The notes under the pieces were generated by a model, which worked only from the letters and a program-made list of their open reading frames with translations, was not told the DNA's origin and made no database searches. This document shows, one piece after another, positions 32,877-41,795 of a stretch of DNA of 64,000 nt (within the stretch, counting starts at the first letter, position 1; the number at the start of each line of letters is the position of its first letter). The DNA is from Streptomyces alboflavus (GTDB lineage: Bacteria; Actinomycetota; Actinomycetes; Streptomycetales; Streptomycetaceae): contig NZ_JNXT01000018.1 in the NCBI RefSeq assembly GCF_000716675.1, forward strand, positions 70,229-134,228, given 5' to 3'. The translations under genes and the position numbers were made by a program.

Positions 32877-34771
32877 TGGCACACATCGCCTTCTCCAGCG
32901 TCCTCGACGTGCGGATCGGCAGCGCGGGACTGCCCCTGCCCCGGAAGGTCGCCCCGATGCTCGTCGACGGCTGGGTCGACCAGGGCGCGGGGGTGCCGGC
33001 CGCGTTCCGCCTCACCTTCCGCGACCCCCACCACAAGGTCCTCGGCCTGCTCGGCGTCACGTTCGGCACGAAGGTGGTGCTCACGCCGGTCGCGGACGGC
33101 AAGGGCACCGGCGATCCGCTGTTCACCGGCGAGGTCACCGCACTGGAGGCCGACTACGACGGCACCGGCTCCTACACCGTCGTCCGCGGCTACGACTACG
33201 GGCACCGCTTCCTGCGCCAGCGCCGCGTGGCCGCGTACACGAACGAGACCGCGTCCTCGATCGCCCGGCGCCTCGCCGGTCTCGCTGGGGTGCCGGTCGG
33301 CAGGATCGACTCGTCCGGCGGGCGCTACGAGTTCATCAGCCAGGCCAACGTCACCGACTGGGACTTCATCGCGCGGCTCGCGGACGAGAACAAGATGGTC
33401 ATGTCCCTGGACGCGGACGGCAAGTTCAACTTCGTGAAGCCCAAGCCGTCGTCGGGCGCGCCCTCGCCGAAGACGGACAGCAAGAAGAGCACCTTCGTCC
33501 TGAAGGCGGGCGCCGACATCCTGCGGCTGCGGACCGCGGTGACCGCCGCCGACCAGGTCTCCACGGTGCAGGCGCGTGGCTGGGACGTCGCCAACGCACG
33601 GGAGGTCGTGGGCACTTCGCGCTCCGCGCGGAACCCGAACTTCGCCATCGGCGCCACCCCGGGCGAGGCGGCGGGCGCGTTCAAGAAGGCCACGCTCGTG
33701 CAGACCTCGACGCCCTACGACAAGCCCGCCGAGGTCGACCACGCCGCCGACGCCCTCTTCGACGACGTGTCCTCGTCGTTCTCCGAGCTGGAGGTCGTCG
33801 TGCACGGCAACCCCAAGCTGCGCCCCGGCGTGCCCGTCGCGCTCGGTGACGTCGGCAAGCCCTTCGAGGGCAAGTACACGACGACGTCCGTGCGGCACGT
33901 GTTCGGCAACGGGCAGCGCTACGAGTCGTGGGTCACCGTCAGCGGCCGCCAGTGGCGTTCCCTGTACGGGCTCACCTCGGGCGGCAACGACAGCGCGCCG
34001 CGGCTGCCCGGCGTGGCCAACGCCGTCGTCACCGACGTCGACGTGAAGGACGAGCAGGCCCGCGTGAAGCTGAAGTTCCCGTGGCTCGACGACAGTTATG
34101 TGAGCGACTGGACGCGCTGTGTGCAGCTCGGCGGGAAGCGCGGCGGCGGGATCTTCCCGCTGGACGTGGGCGACGAGGTCCTCGTCGGCTTCGACCGGGG
34201 CGCGCTCGACCACCCCTTCGTGATCGGCGGGCTCTACAACGGCAGGAACAAGCCGACCCGGGGCAGCGCCCCGCTGTACTCCGGTGCGCGCAACCAGGCC
34301 AGCCGCCACACCATCGCCGACCGCACCGGCAACCGCGTCGACCTGCTCAGCCAGCGTGTGGGCAGTCACCGGGGCGTGCGGATCAGCACGGGGGACGGCA
34401 AGTTGAAGGTCAATCTGGACCGCGCCAAGACCGAGATCACGGTGGACAGCAAGGGGTCGGTCACCATCAAGGGCAGCCGCTCGGTGTCCGTCCAGGCGGG
34501 CACGGACCTGACGCTGAGCGCCAAGCGCAACGTGTCCATCAAGAGCGGCGGGATCCTCAGCCTGCGTGCCGGGAGCGCCGTCAACGTGAACGCGGGCGGC
34601 GGCGGCTTCAGCGTCAACACCTCGTTCCTGAACGTGCGGGCGACCGGCCTCGCGACCGTCAGCGCGGCCGGGCCCCTGGCGCTCACCTCCGCCGCGAGCG
34701 TGGCGCTGACCTCGTCCAACATCAATCTGACCGGTGCGGTCCTGGTCAACCGCAAGCCACTGCCCTTCTGA
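32876..34771 (+). CDS. cis8: CIS VgrG-like spike protein
   Basis: A 631-residue gp27-gp5 fusion like Afp8. The N-terminal hub spans about 1-350 (LFTGEVTALEADYDGTGSYT; YEFISQANVTDWDFIARLAD). An OB fold follows near 390-460 (VTDVDVKDEQARVKLKFPWL; VGDEVLVGFDRGALDHPFVI). The C-terminal beta-helix shows the repeated valine/glycine pattern of spike needles (TVDSKGSVTIKGSRSVSVQA). It has no fused effector domain. A PAAR-type tip gene is not found nearby. GGAGG lies upstream. Confidence 0.94.
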   Translation: MAHIAFSSVLDVRIGSAGLPLPRKVAPMLVDGWVDQGAGVPAAFRLTFRDPHHKVLGLLGVTFGTKVVLTPVADGKGTGDPLFTGEVTALEADYDGTGSYTVVRGYDYGHRFLRQRRVAAYTNETASSIARRLAGLAGVPVGRIDSSGGRYEFISQANVTDWDFIARLADENKMVMSLDADGKFNFVKPKPSSGAPSPKTDSKKSTFVLKAGADILRLRTAVTAADQVSTVQARGWDVANAREVVGTSRSARNPNFAIGATPGEAAGAFKKATLVQTSTPYDKPAEVDHAADALFDDVSSSFSELEVVVHGNPKLRPGVPVALGDVGKPFEGKYTTTSVRHVFGNGQRYESWVTVSGRQWRSLYGLTSGGNDSAPRLPGVANAVVTDVDVKDEQARVKLKFPWLDDSYVSDWTRCVQLGGKRGGGIFPLDVGDEVLVGFDRGALDHPFVIGGLYNGRNKPTRGSAPLYSGARNQASRHTIADRTGNRVDLLSQRVGSHRGVRISTGDGKLKVNLDRAKTEITVDSKGSVTIKGSRSVSVQAGTDLTLSAKRNVSIKSGGILSLRAGSAVNVNAGGGGFSVNTSFLNVRATGLATVSAAGPLALTSAASVALTSSNINLTGAVLVNRKPLPF

Positions 34772-34796
34772 TGCCGATGAGGACCGGTGATTTCTG

Positions 34797-35249
34797 ATGG
34801 CCGAACAGTTCGTTGGCTCCGGCTGGGCGTTCCCGCTGCGCATCGGCCCCACCGGGGGCATCGCCCTGGTCAGCGGGGAGCGCGAGATCGAGGAGGCCAT
34901 CCGGCTCGTCCTCGCCACCGCGCCGGGCGAGCGGCCGATGCGCCCCGAGTTCGGCTGCGCCATCCACGACCTGGTGTTCTCCCCCGTCAACGAGCAGACC
35001 GCGGGCCGCATCCAGCACGAGGTGTATCTGAGCCTGGACCGCTGGGAGCCGCGCATCGAGGTCCTGGAGGTGGAGGTCACCGCGGGCGAGGACCAGAGCG
35101 TGCTCTTCATCGACGTCCGCTACGCGATCCGCGGCACCAACAACCCGCGCAGCCTCGTCTTCCCCTTCTACGTCATCCCCTCCCACGAGGACCCGGAGGC
35201 CCCGGGGACGTCCGGCGGCCCCGGCAACTCCCCGGAAAGCGACCACTGA
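34797..35249 (+). CDS. cis9: CIS baseplate wedge protein gp25
   Basis: A 150-residue gp25/GPW-family protein. G-E-R-P-M-R-P-E-F-G-C (residues about 45-55) is the conserved wedge signature, and EEAIRLVLATAPGERPM is the preceding helix. gp25 initiates sheath polymerisation on the baseplate in phages and CIS. The last 20 residues are a Pro/Gly/Ser tail. The stop overlaps the baseplate J start. Confidence 0.93.
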   Translation: MAEQFVGSGWAFPLRIGPTGGIALVSGEREIEEAIRLVLATAPGERPMRPEFGCAIHDLVFSPVNEQTAGRIQHEVYLSLDRWEPRIEVLEVEVTAGEDQSVLFIDVRYAIRGTNNPRSLVFPFYVIPSHEDPEAPGTSGGPGNSPESDH

Positions 35250-37207
35250 TGCCCCTGCACTCCCCCAACCTCGACGACCGCCGCTTCCAGCAGTTCGTCG
35301 ACGACGCCAAGCGCTACATCCAGGAGCGGGCGCCGGAGTGGACCGACCACAACGTCTCCGACCCCGGCGTCACCCTGGTCGAGACGGTCGCCCACATGGC
35401 CGACCAGATCGTCTACCGCCTCAACCGGGTCCCGGAGAAGAACCACCTGGCCTTCCTCGACCTCGTCGGCATCACGCTGTTCCCGCCGGTGGCCGCGCGC
35501 ACCGACGTGACGTTCTGGCTGTCCGCGCCGCGCGACGAGACCGTGGCGGTGCCGGTCGGCACCGAGGTGACGACGCTGCGTACGGAGTCCGAGGACGCGG
35601 TGGTCTTCGCCACCGAGCGCGATCTGCGCATCGTGTCCTGCGCCCTGCGGCACCTGATGGCGCAGCCGCGGGGCGAGCCCGTCGCGGACCGCACCACCGA
35701 ACTCGCCGAGGGCGGCGACGTGCTGTGCTTCACGGCGGCCCCGCGCCCCGGCGACTGCCTGCTGTTCGGCCTGACCTCGGCCGTCCCCGACTGCGCGGTC
35801 GCCCTCGAACTGGACAGCCGCGTCGACGGCGTCGGCGTCGACCCCCGGCAGCCGCCGCTGGTGTGGGAGGCCTGGACGGCGGACGGCTGGCGGAGTTGCG
35901 AGGTCCACCGCGACGGCACCGGCGGCCTCAACCGGCCCGGCGAGGTCGTCCTGCACGTGCCCGGCGGCCACGTCCTGTCCCGCAGCGGCGGCCACGAGGG
36001 CGGCTGGCTGCGCTGCCGCGTCACCGACCCACTGCCCGACCAGCCCTTCTACACGACCTCGCCGACGGTGCGCGCCGCCGACGTCTGCACGGTCGGCGGC
36101 ACCACACGCGTCGTGCACGCCGAGACGGTGTACGACGAGGCGCTCGGCGAGTCCAGCGGGCTGCCCGGGCAGCGGCTGCGGCTCGCCCACGCGCCGGTGG
36201 TCGGCGACGATCCGCCGTTGCTCCTGCAGACCGCCGAGCGGGACGGCTGGGAGGACTGGCGGGTCGTCCCGCACTTCTCCGAGTCCCGCCCCGACGACCG
36301 GCACATCACCCTCGACGCGGCCACCGGCGACCTCGCCTTCGGCCCCGCCGTCCGCGAACCCGACGGCTCCCTGCGCCAGTACGGGATGGTCGCCCCCAAG
36401 GGTGCCGTCATCCGCGCCCGCCGCTACCGCACCGGCGGCGGCAGGTCCGGCAACGTGGCCCGCGGCGCGATCAGTGTCCTGCGCACCTCCATCCCGTTCA
36501 TCACGGAGGTCGTCAACCGCGAGGCCGCGCACGGCGGGGTCGACGGCGAGACCGTCGAGGAGGCGAAGGTCCGGGCCCCGATCACGCTGCGCGCCCAGGA
36601 GCGTGCCGTGACCCTGCGCGACTACGAGGAACTGGCCCGCCGCGCCGCCCCCGAGACCGCCCGCATCACCTGTCTGGAGGGCGCCACCGACGAGGTCGGC
36701 GCGTACGCGGTGCGGGTCCTCGTGGTGCCGCAGGCCGTGCCCGACCCCGGCGGCCGGCTGCGCTTCGAGCAGCTGGTGCCCGGGGACGCGCTGCTCGACC
36801 GCGTCACCCGGCATCTCGACGAGCGCCGCCTCATCGGCACCCGGCTCGCCGTCGGCCCGCCCTACTACCAGGGCGTCACCGTGGTGGCCACGGTGCACGC
36901 CTTCCGCGGCGTGGAGACCGACCGGGTACGCCGCGCTGCCCACGACGCCCTCTACCGCCACCTCGACCCGCTCACCGGGGGTGCCGACGGCCACGGCTGG
37001 CCCTTCGGGCGCCCGGTCCAGGCGGGCGAGGTCTTCGCCGTGCTCCAGCGGGTGCCCGGCGTGGAACTCGTCGACGAGGTCGTCCTGCATCCGGCCGACC
37101 CGCTGACCGGCAAGCGCGGCGACCCGACCGACCGCATCGACCTGGAGCCGACCGCGCTCGTCTTCTCCTTCGACCACCGCGTCCGTGTGATCGGGGACGC
37201 CGCATGA
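35249..37207 (+). CDS. cis11: CIS baseplate J-like protein
   Basis: The 652-residue protein resembles Afp11/gpJ/T4 gp6. The N-terminal stretch PEWTDHNVSDPGVTLVETVA is the diagnostic opening. A C-terminal region (TVEEAKVRAPITLRAQERAV then DYEELARR) matches the baseplate J wedge fold that dimerises around the hub. The length lies within the eCIS range. After its stop comes a tiny overlapping frame (ATG 37204-37239, 11 codons) carrying the ribosome binding site of the next gene. Confidence 0.93.
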   Translation: MPLHSPNLDDRRFQQFVDDAKRYIQERAPEWTDHNVSDPGVTLVETVAHMADQIVYRLNRVPEKNHLAFLDLVGITLFPPVAARTDVTFWLSAPRDETVAVPVGTEVTTLRTESEDAVVFATERDLRIVSCALRHLMAQPRGEPVADRTTELAEGGDVLCFTAAPRPGDCLLFGLTSAVPDCAVALELDSRVDGVGVDPRQPPLVWEAWTADGWRSCEVHRDGTGGLNRPGEVVLHVPGGHVLSRSGGHEGGWLRCRVTDPLPDQPFYTTSPTVRAADVCTVGGTTRVVHAETVYDEALGESSGLPGQRLRLAHAPVVGDDPPLLLQTAERDGWEDWRVVPHFSESRPDDRHITLDAATGDLAFGPAVREPDGSLRQYGMVAPKGAVIRARRYRTGGGRSGNVARGAISVLRTSIPFITEVVNREAAHGGVDGETVEEAKVRAPITLRAQERAVTLRDYEELARRAAPETARITCLEGATDEVGAYAVRVLVVPQAVPDPGGRLRFEQLVPGDALLDRVTRHLDERRLIGTRLAVGPPYYQGVTVVATVHAFRGVETDRVRRAAHDALYRHLDPLTGGADGHGWPFGRPVQAGEVFAVLQRVPGVELVDEVVLHPADPLTGKRGDPTDRIDLEPTALVFSFDHRVRVIGDAA

Positions 37208-37235
37208 CGACTCCGCCTCGCAGGGGAGGCACGCG

Positions 37236-37793
37236 ATGAGAGGTTCCGTCGACGGCCTCGGCTCCTCGGCGCCCATCGGCATGATGCTGCCCGCCGTCTT
37301 CGCCGACGACGATCTCGCGCAGCGCTTCGTCGGCGGGCTCGACGACGTCCTGGCGCCGATCCTGAACGTACTCGACTGCCTGGACGCCTACTTCGACCCG
37401 GCGCTCACACCGATCGACTTCGCCCAGTGGCTGAGCACCTGGGTGGGTGCGGAGACCGACGGCACCGAACCCGAGCGGCGGCTGCGGGCCGCCGTGGCCG
37501 CGGCGGCCACGCTGCACCGCGTCCGCGGCACCCGGCGCGGCCTGTCCGAAGCGGTACGGCTCGCGTTCGGCGTCGAGCCGGAGATCACGGAGAGCGGGGG
37601 CGCCGCCTGGAGCGCGCGCCCCCGCGGCCCGGTCCCCGGCACGCCACGCCCCCACCTCCACGTCACCCTGCGGCTGCCCGAGCCGACCCCGGCGGACATC
37701 CACCGCCTGGACACCCTCGTGGCCGCCGCCCGCCCCGCGCACATGCCCTACACCGTCACCGTGACGGCCACCGAAAGGACCCAGCAGAGATGA
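37236..37793 (+). CDS. CIS tail protein I-like baseplate component
   Basis: A 185-residue protein of the phage tail protein I (P2 gpI-like) family. LPAVFADDDLAQRFVGGLDD, LDAYFDPALTPIDFAQWLST and RVRGTRRGLSEAVRLAFGVE are the typical conserved blocks. It takes the position of Afp12 but is several times smaller, as in other actinobacterial CIS. GGGGAGG stands 10 bases before the ATG. The stop overlaps the next start (ATGA). Confidence 0.9.
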   Translation: MRGSVDGLGSSAPIGMMLPAVFADDDLAQRFVGGLDDVLAPILNVLDCLDAYFDPALTPIDFAQWLSTWVGAETDGTEPERRLRAAVAAAATLHRVRGTRRGLSEAVRLAFGVEPEITESGGAAWSARPRGPVPGTPRPHLHVTLRLPEPTPADIHRLDTLVAAARPAHMPYTVTVTATERTQQR

Positions 37794-39418
37794 CCACGCA
37801 GAACTGCGCCGAGTGCGACACCCGCGCGGAACCCGGTCAGTCGTTCTGCGACTCCTGCGGGGCCGTGCTCCGCTGGGACGCGGCGGGGGCGCGGAGCGGG
37901 GCTTCGGGGGGCGGGGCCTATCCGGGGGGCGCGTCCGGGGCCGCGTCCGGGTCTGTCTCCGGGTCCGCTTCCGGGGCGGGCTCGGGGGCCGGGTCCGGCA
38001 CGGTGTCGGGGTCCGGCACGGTGTCGGGGTCCGGCACGGTGTCGGGGTCCGGTGCCGCTTCGGCGGCCGGTTCGGTGCCGGGGTCCGGTTCGGTGCCGGG
38101 GTCCGGCGTGGCCCCCGGGGCCGGTGCGGCCTCGGGCTCCGCCTCGGGCGCGGGCGCCGACGCGGCTCCCGGCTCCAGGGCCGACGCAGGCTGGGACGCC
38201 TTCTCCCGCCCCGAAGGCACCGGCCTCGGCCCGTCGGGCGCGATGAGGACGGCCGCCGCACCCCACCCCGCCCCCGGTTCCCCGGACCTGACGGACACGG
38301 TCCCCAACCCCCCGGCGCAACCCGCGCCGCACGGCTACCCCCCGGCGGCCCCCGTACAGCCCACGCCACCCGGCGCGTACGGCTCGCCCGACGCGTACGG
38401 CTCCCCCGACGCGCACCACTCGCCCGACGCGCCGAACGCCTACCACGCACCGGGCGCCCCGAGCACACCCCCCGCACCCGGCGCACCCCTCTCCCCCGCC
38501 CCGCCCGCGCCCGACGACCGGGCCCGTTCCCTCCTCGTCCCCGTCTCGGACCCGGAGCCCGCCCGGCCCGCGCCGACCCCGGCCGTGGCCCCCGTCCTGC
38601 CCGGCCGCCCGGACGCGGCCCGCCCCCAGGTGCGTGCTCCCGGCCCGCACCCGCAGGAGCCGTACGGCCCGCCCTGTCCGTGGTGCGCCACCCCGAACCG
38701 CCCCGACCGCCACTTCTGCGGCCGGTGCGCGATGCCCCTCGCGGACAACGGGGCGCGCACCACCCCGCCCGGACATCTCCCGTGGTGGCGCCGTCTGTTC
38801 GGGCCGGGCCGCGACGAGGCGCCCTGGGCGGGCGAGCGGCCCCGGCTGCGCCGCGTGTTCGACCGGGTCGGCACCTGGGTCACCGCCGTCGTGGTCGTGA
38901 CGCTGCTCATCCTCGGCGCGGTGTACATCCCCGACGGCTACCACGCCACGCGTGACCACTTCGCCAAGCGCGCCCCGGTCGAGCCGGACCAGATCAAGGC
39001 GTCCCGGGCGTACACGGGCCACCCCGCGAAGCTGGCGTTCGACAAGCTGAACAACACCTGGTGGGGGCCGGGGGTGGTGCAGTCGGGCCAGGGCGAGTGG
39101 ATCGAGGTGGGGTTCGCGCGGCCGACGCGGCTGCTCGACCTCATCATCACGCCGGGGGTCTCGACCCGCGCCGACAAACTCGACGAGTCGGCGCTGCCGC
39201 ACCGCGTCAAGGCGACGATCACCAAGAAGGACGGCAGCACGACGACCCGCGACCTCACCCTGGACCCGGGCGCGGGCGGCCAGCGCCGCGCCTTCCGGGT
39301 CGGCGAGGTCACCAAGGTCCGGTTCACGATCGAGTCGGCCCACGCCGCGTCCGCGAAGAAGCAGGTGGCCATCGCCGAGATCGAGATGTTCGGGCGCTCC
39401 GACGGCAGCAGGACCTGA
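37790..39418 (+). CDS. Zinc-ribbon membrane protein with NADase-type glycan-binding-like ectodomain, end of the CIS operon
   Basis: A 542-residue protein. Zinc ribbon 1 is C6-x2-C9/C20-x2-C23. A Gly/Ser/Ala then Pro-rich linker (30-290) includes three exact 18-bp repeats (V-S-G-S-G-T). Ribbon 2 is C-P-W-C (296-299)/C-G-R-C. A membrane helix follows (VTAVVVVTLLILGAVYI, about 363-380). The C-terminal discoidin-like beta-sandwich (HPAKLAFDKLNNTWW; GEWIEVGFARPTRLLDLIIT) resembles NADase-type glycan-binding domains. No signal peptide is present, so the ribbons should be cytoplasmic and the sugar-binding part outside. It could tether CIS particles to the envelope, complementing the CisA-like protein. 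The start overlaps the upstream stop. Confidence 0.8.
   Translation: MTTQNCAECDTRAEPGQSFCDSCGAVLRWDAAGARSGASGGGAYPGGASGAASGSVSGSASGAGSGAGSGTVSGSGTVSGSGTVSGSGAASAAGSVPGSGSVPGSGVAPGAGAASGSASGAGADAAPGSRADAGWDAFSRPEGTGLGPSGAMRTAAAPHPAPGSPDLTDTVPNPPAQPAPHGYPPAAPVQPTPPGAYGSPDAYGSPDAHHSPDAPNAYHAPGAPSTPPAPGAPLSPAPPAPDDRARSLLVPVSDPEPARPAPTPAVAPVLPGRPDAARPQVRAPGPHPQEPYGPPCPWCATPNRPDRHFCGRCAMPLADNGARTTPPGHLPWWRRLFGPGRDEAPWAGERPRLRRVFDRVGTWVTAVVVVTLLILGAVYIPDGYHATRDHFAKRAPVEPDQIKASRAYTGHPAKLAFDKLNNTWWGPGVVQSGQGEWIEVGFARPTRLLDLIITPGVSTRADKLDESALPHRVKATITKKDGSTTTRDLTLDPGAGGQRRAFRVGEVTKVRFTIESAHAASAKKQVAIAEIEMFGRSDGSRT
38003..38056 (+). repeat. 18-bp coding tandem repeat (3 units)
   Basis: GTGTCGGGGTCCGGCACG occurs at 38003 and 38021, with a third unit at 38039 diverged in its last bases. 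The repeat extends the flexible linker of the zinc-ribbon protein. Confidence 0.9.
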
Positions 39419-39442
39419 CCCCTCACCCGGCTCCGGGGGCGT

Positions 39443-39468
39443 CTGACGTGGGAGTCCGCCCACGTCAG
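39443..39468. terminator. Hairpin after the CIS operon
   Basis: A perfect 10-bp stem CTGACGTGGG / CCCACGTCAG with a 6-base loop lies 25 bp after the last CIS gene. It lacks a T-tract but is well placed as the operon terminator. Confidence 0.65.
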
Positions 39469-39485
39469 CCCCCTGGGCACCACAG

Positions 39486-39504
39486 CTATACACTCTGTGT
39501 ATAG
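39486..39504. promoter_or_regulatory. Palindrome in the deacetylase promoter
   Basis: CTATACACTCTGTGTATAG has perfect 8-bp arms around 3 bases, is AT-rich for this genome, and ends 7 bp before the ATG at 39512. It is a likely repressor operator. The internal TATACA could also serve as a -10 element. Confidence 0.55.
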
Positions 39505-39511
39505 TTCCCGC

Positions 39512-40309
39512 ATGCCTGCCATACACAAGATGCGGAAGCCCGCGACCAGGTTGCGCCCGCGCGCCGTCCTTCTCGGGCTGGCCACGCTCGCCGTGAGCGT
39601 GGCCCTGTCCGGCTGCACGAAGCTGGACACCGTGTCCCCGAGCACCGTCCGCAAGGACGCGGCGGACGCGAAGCCCGCCGATCAGGGCAAGTTCGGGACC
39701 GTGGACTGCCGCAAGGCGAAGTGCATCGCGCTGACCTTCGACGCGGGGCCCAGCGAGAACACGCCACGGCTGCTGAAGATCCTCAAGGAGAAGGCCGTGC
39801 CCGCGACCTTCTTCACGCTCGGCAAGAACCACATCGTGAAGTACCCCGAGCTGGTCAAGCAGATGGACGCCGAGGGGCACGAGGTCGCGAGCCACACGTG
39901 GTCGCACAAGATCCTCACCAAGATCGACGCCAAGGAGGCGCGAGCCGAGCTGGAGCGCCCCAACAAGGCAATAGAGAAGCTCATAGGCAAGAAGCCGACG
40001 CTCATGCGCCCGCCGCAGGGCCGCACCAACGACACCGTCAACAAGATCTCCCGCGAGCTCGGGCTCTCCGAGATCCTCTGGACGGTGACGGCCAAGGACT
40101 ACACCACGAACGACTCCGCCCTCATCGAGAAGCGGGTCCTTGAGCAGTCCAGCCGCGACGGGATCATCCTGCTGCACGACATCTACAAGGGCACCGTGCC
40201 CGCCGTGCCCGGCATCATCGACGCGCTGAAGCAGCGCGGGTACGTGTTCGTGACCGTCCCGCAGCTGCTCGCGCCGGGCAAGGCGGAGCCGGGGAAGGTC
40301 TACCGCTAG
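39512..40309 (+). CDS. Polysaccharide deacetylase (NodB fold) lipoprotein
   Basis: A 265-residue carbohydrate esterase family 4 protein. A lipoprotein signal ends in the lipobox L-S-G-C. The NodB motifs are present: TFDAGP (catalytic base aspartate; the usual second Asp is Ala), HTWSH (metal histidines), R-P-P-Q-G, and L-L-H-D near the C-terminus. The D-D to D-A change in motif 1 removes one metal ligand but occurs in some active members. It is expected to act on cell-wall glycan outside the membrane. The ATG at 39530 is an alternative start. It follows the CIS locus but is separated by a hairpin and its own palindromic promoter. Confidence 0.88.
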   Translation: MPAIHKMRKPATRLRPRAVLLGLATLAVSVALSGCTKLDTVSPSTVRKDAADAKPADQGKFGTVDCRKAKCIALTFDAGPSENTPRLLKILKEKAVPATFFTLGKNHIVKYPELVKQMDAEGHEVASHTWSHKILTKIDAKEARAELERPNKAIEKLIGKKPTLMRPPQGRTNDTVNKISRELGLSEILWTVTAKDYTTNDSALIEKRVLEQSSRDGIILLHDIYKGTVPAVPGIIDALKQRGYVFVTVPQLLAPGKAEPGKVYR

Positions 40310-40379
40310 GCGGCAGGCGCGGGGGAGGGCGGGGCGCGGTCACCGCTGCGCGTACGCGCCGACCGCTCCACGTACGCCG

Positions 40380-41690
40380 TCACCACTGCACGTACAGCGC
40401 CTCCGGTGCCCGGTGTATCAGCGTCGGCCGCATCCGCACCGGCGGCCCGTCCGCGGCGAGCCTGAGGCCCGGGAAGCGCCGTGTGAACAGCTCCAGGGTC
40501 ACGCGCAGCTGCTCGCGGGCGAGCTGGGCGCCGGGGCAGCCGTGCGCGCCGAGGCCGAAGGCGACGTGCCGGGCGACCGGGGTGCGGGTGATGTCGAAGA
40601 CGTCGGGCCGTTCGTAGCGTCCCGCGTCGCGCCCCGCCGAGCCGAAGCCGACCAGGACCTCGGCGCCCGCGGGGAGTTCGGTGCCCGCGAGGGTGACGGC
40701 GCGGGTGGTGACGCGGCGGAAGCCCTGGAGCGCGGTGTCGTAGCGGGCCGCCTCCTCGATGGCGGCCGGGATCCGCTCGGGCTCCTCGCACACCAGCTTC
40801 CACTGCGCGGGGTGGCGAAGGAGGTGCAGCAGGGTCGTGCCGATCAGCGCCGTGGTGGTCAGGTGCCCGGCGAGCAGGAAGTTGTGCAGGTGCGCGACCA
40901 GCTCGGCGCGCTGTCCGAGGGTCAGCGCGGGGCCCGTGTCGTCGGCCTCGGGGTCGGCCTCGTCCGGTTCCCCGTCGTCGGGGACGAGCGAGGTGACCAT
41001 CTCGCTGCACAGGTCGTCGCGGGGCGCGGCGTGCCGGTCCTGTACGTAGCCCTCCAGGAGCCGTCGCAGCGCCACCGTGTCGTGGGCCGCCGCGATCTGC
41101 TCGTCCTCCGGGAGCGGCCGGAACAGCAGCTGTTCGGAGCTGTGGCCGCCGCGCACGACGACCGGCACGTCCTCGGGGTCGAAGCCGAGGACCCGCCCGA
41201 TGACCTGCCCCGGCAGCCGCAGGGCGTACGCCTCCATCACGTCCACGCGCGGCCCGCCCCGCACGCCCGGCCCCGCCGCCGCGAGCGCGTCGACCAGGGC
41301 CGTCGCCCGCTCGGTCACGTACGGCAGGACGGCGGCCACCCGGGCCGGCGAGAGGCCGCGGACGAGGGGCGCGCGCAGGCGTTGGTGCGCCGGGCCGTCG
41401 GCGGTGACGACGACGCGGCGGCGGGGGCCGCCGCTCTGGTCCTGGCCCTGGCTGAGGACGGCGAGGGCCGCGGGCGCGGGGACGGTGTCCGGGCGCACCG
41501 CGTTGGCCGACGAGAACACGTCCGGCCTGCGCAGCACCTCACGGACGTCGGCGTCCCTGGCGACCAGCCAGGCCTGCAGCTCGGGCACGTAGGTGAGCCC
41601 TTCGGCACGCCGGGCGCGCGCGTACAGCGGGTAGGGGTCGCGCATCAACTCGTCGAGCCTGGCGTGCTGTTGCCGCTCCATCCTCCTCAT
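40380..41690 (-). CDS. Cytochrome P450
   Basis: A 436-residue soluble bacterial P450. The I-helix motif is LLAGHLTTTALIG (A-G-H-x-T-T). The E-x-x-R motif is in EEAARYD, and the heme loop is FGLGAHGCPGAQLAR with its cysteine ligand near the C-terminus. The start at 41690 (MRRMERQQHARLDE) fits the family; a GTG upstream is possible. No ferredoxin gene adjoins it, so redox partners are encoded elsewhere. There is no surrounding biosynthetic cluster, and the substrate is unknown. Confidence 0.92.
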   Translation of the reverse strand: MRRMERQQHARLDELMRDPYPLYARARRAEGLTYVPELQAWLVARDADVREVLRRPDVFSSANAVRPDTVPAPAALAVLSQGQDQSGGPRRRVVVTADGPAHQRLRAPLVRGLSPARVAAVLPYVTERATALVDALAAAGPGVRGGPRVDVMEAYALRLPGQVIGRVLGFDPEDVPVVVRGGHSSEQLLFRPLPEDEQIAAAHDTVALRRLLEGYVQDRHAAPRDDLCSEMVTSLVPDDGEPDEADPEADDTGPALTLGQRAELVAHLHNFLLAGHLTTTALIGTTLLHLLRHPAQWKLVCEEPERIPAAIEEAARYDTALQGFRRVTTRAVTLAGTELPAGAEVLVGFGSAGRDAGRYERPDVFDITRTPVARHVAFGLGAHGCPGAQLAREQLRVTLELFTRRFPGLRLAADGPPVRMRPTLIHRAPEALYVQW

Positions 41691-41795
41691 GGTGCCCGAG
41701 CCGCCGAGCCCCACGGAAGGGCGCGGGCACCCTCGCACGGGGCTCGCGCACCCCCGCGCACCGGCCCCGCGGGACCAGGGCTCCCACGGCCCCCG

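Noticed and set aside
37204..37239. 11-codon frame MTTPPRRGGTR between baseplate J and tail protein I genes
   Set aside because: Probably a by-product of the ATGA overlap and the ribosome binding site region. It is too short to support as a gene, though it could assist coupling.
17407..39418. Prophage
   Set aside because: Tail-like genes only: no capsid, portal, terminase, integrase or lysis genes. DUF4255, AAA+ and DUF4157 partners identify a CIS.
17407..39418. Type VI secretion system
   Set aside because: No TssJ/L/M membrane complex or ClpV. The sheath is a single fused subunit of the phage/eCIS type.
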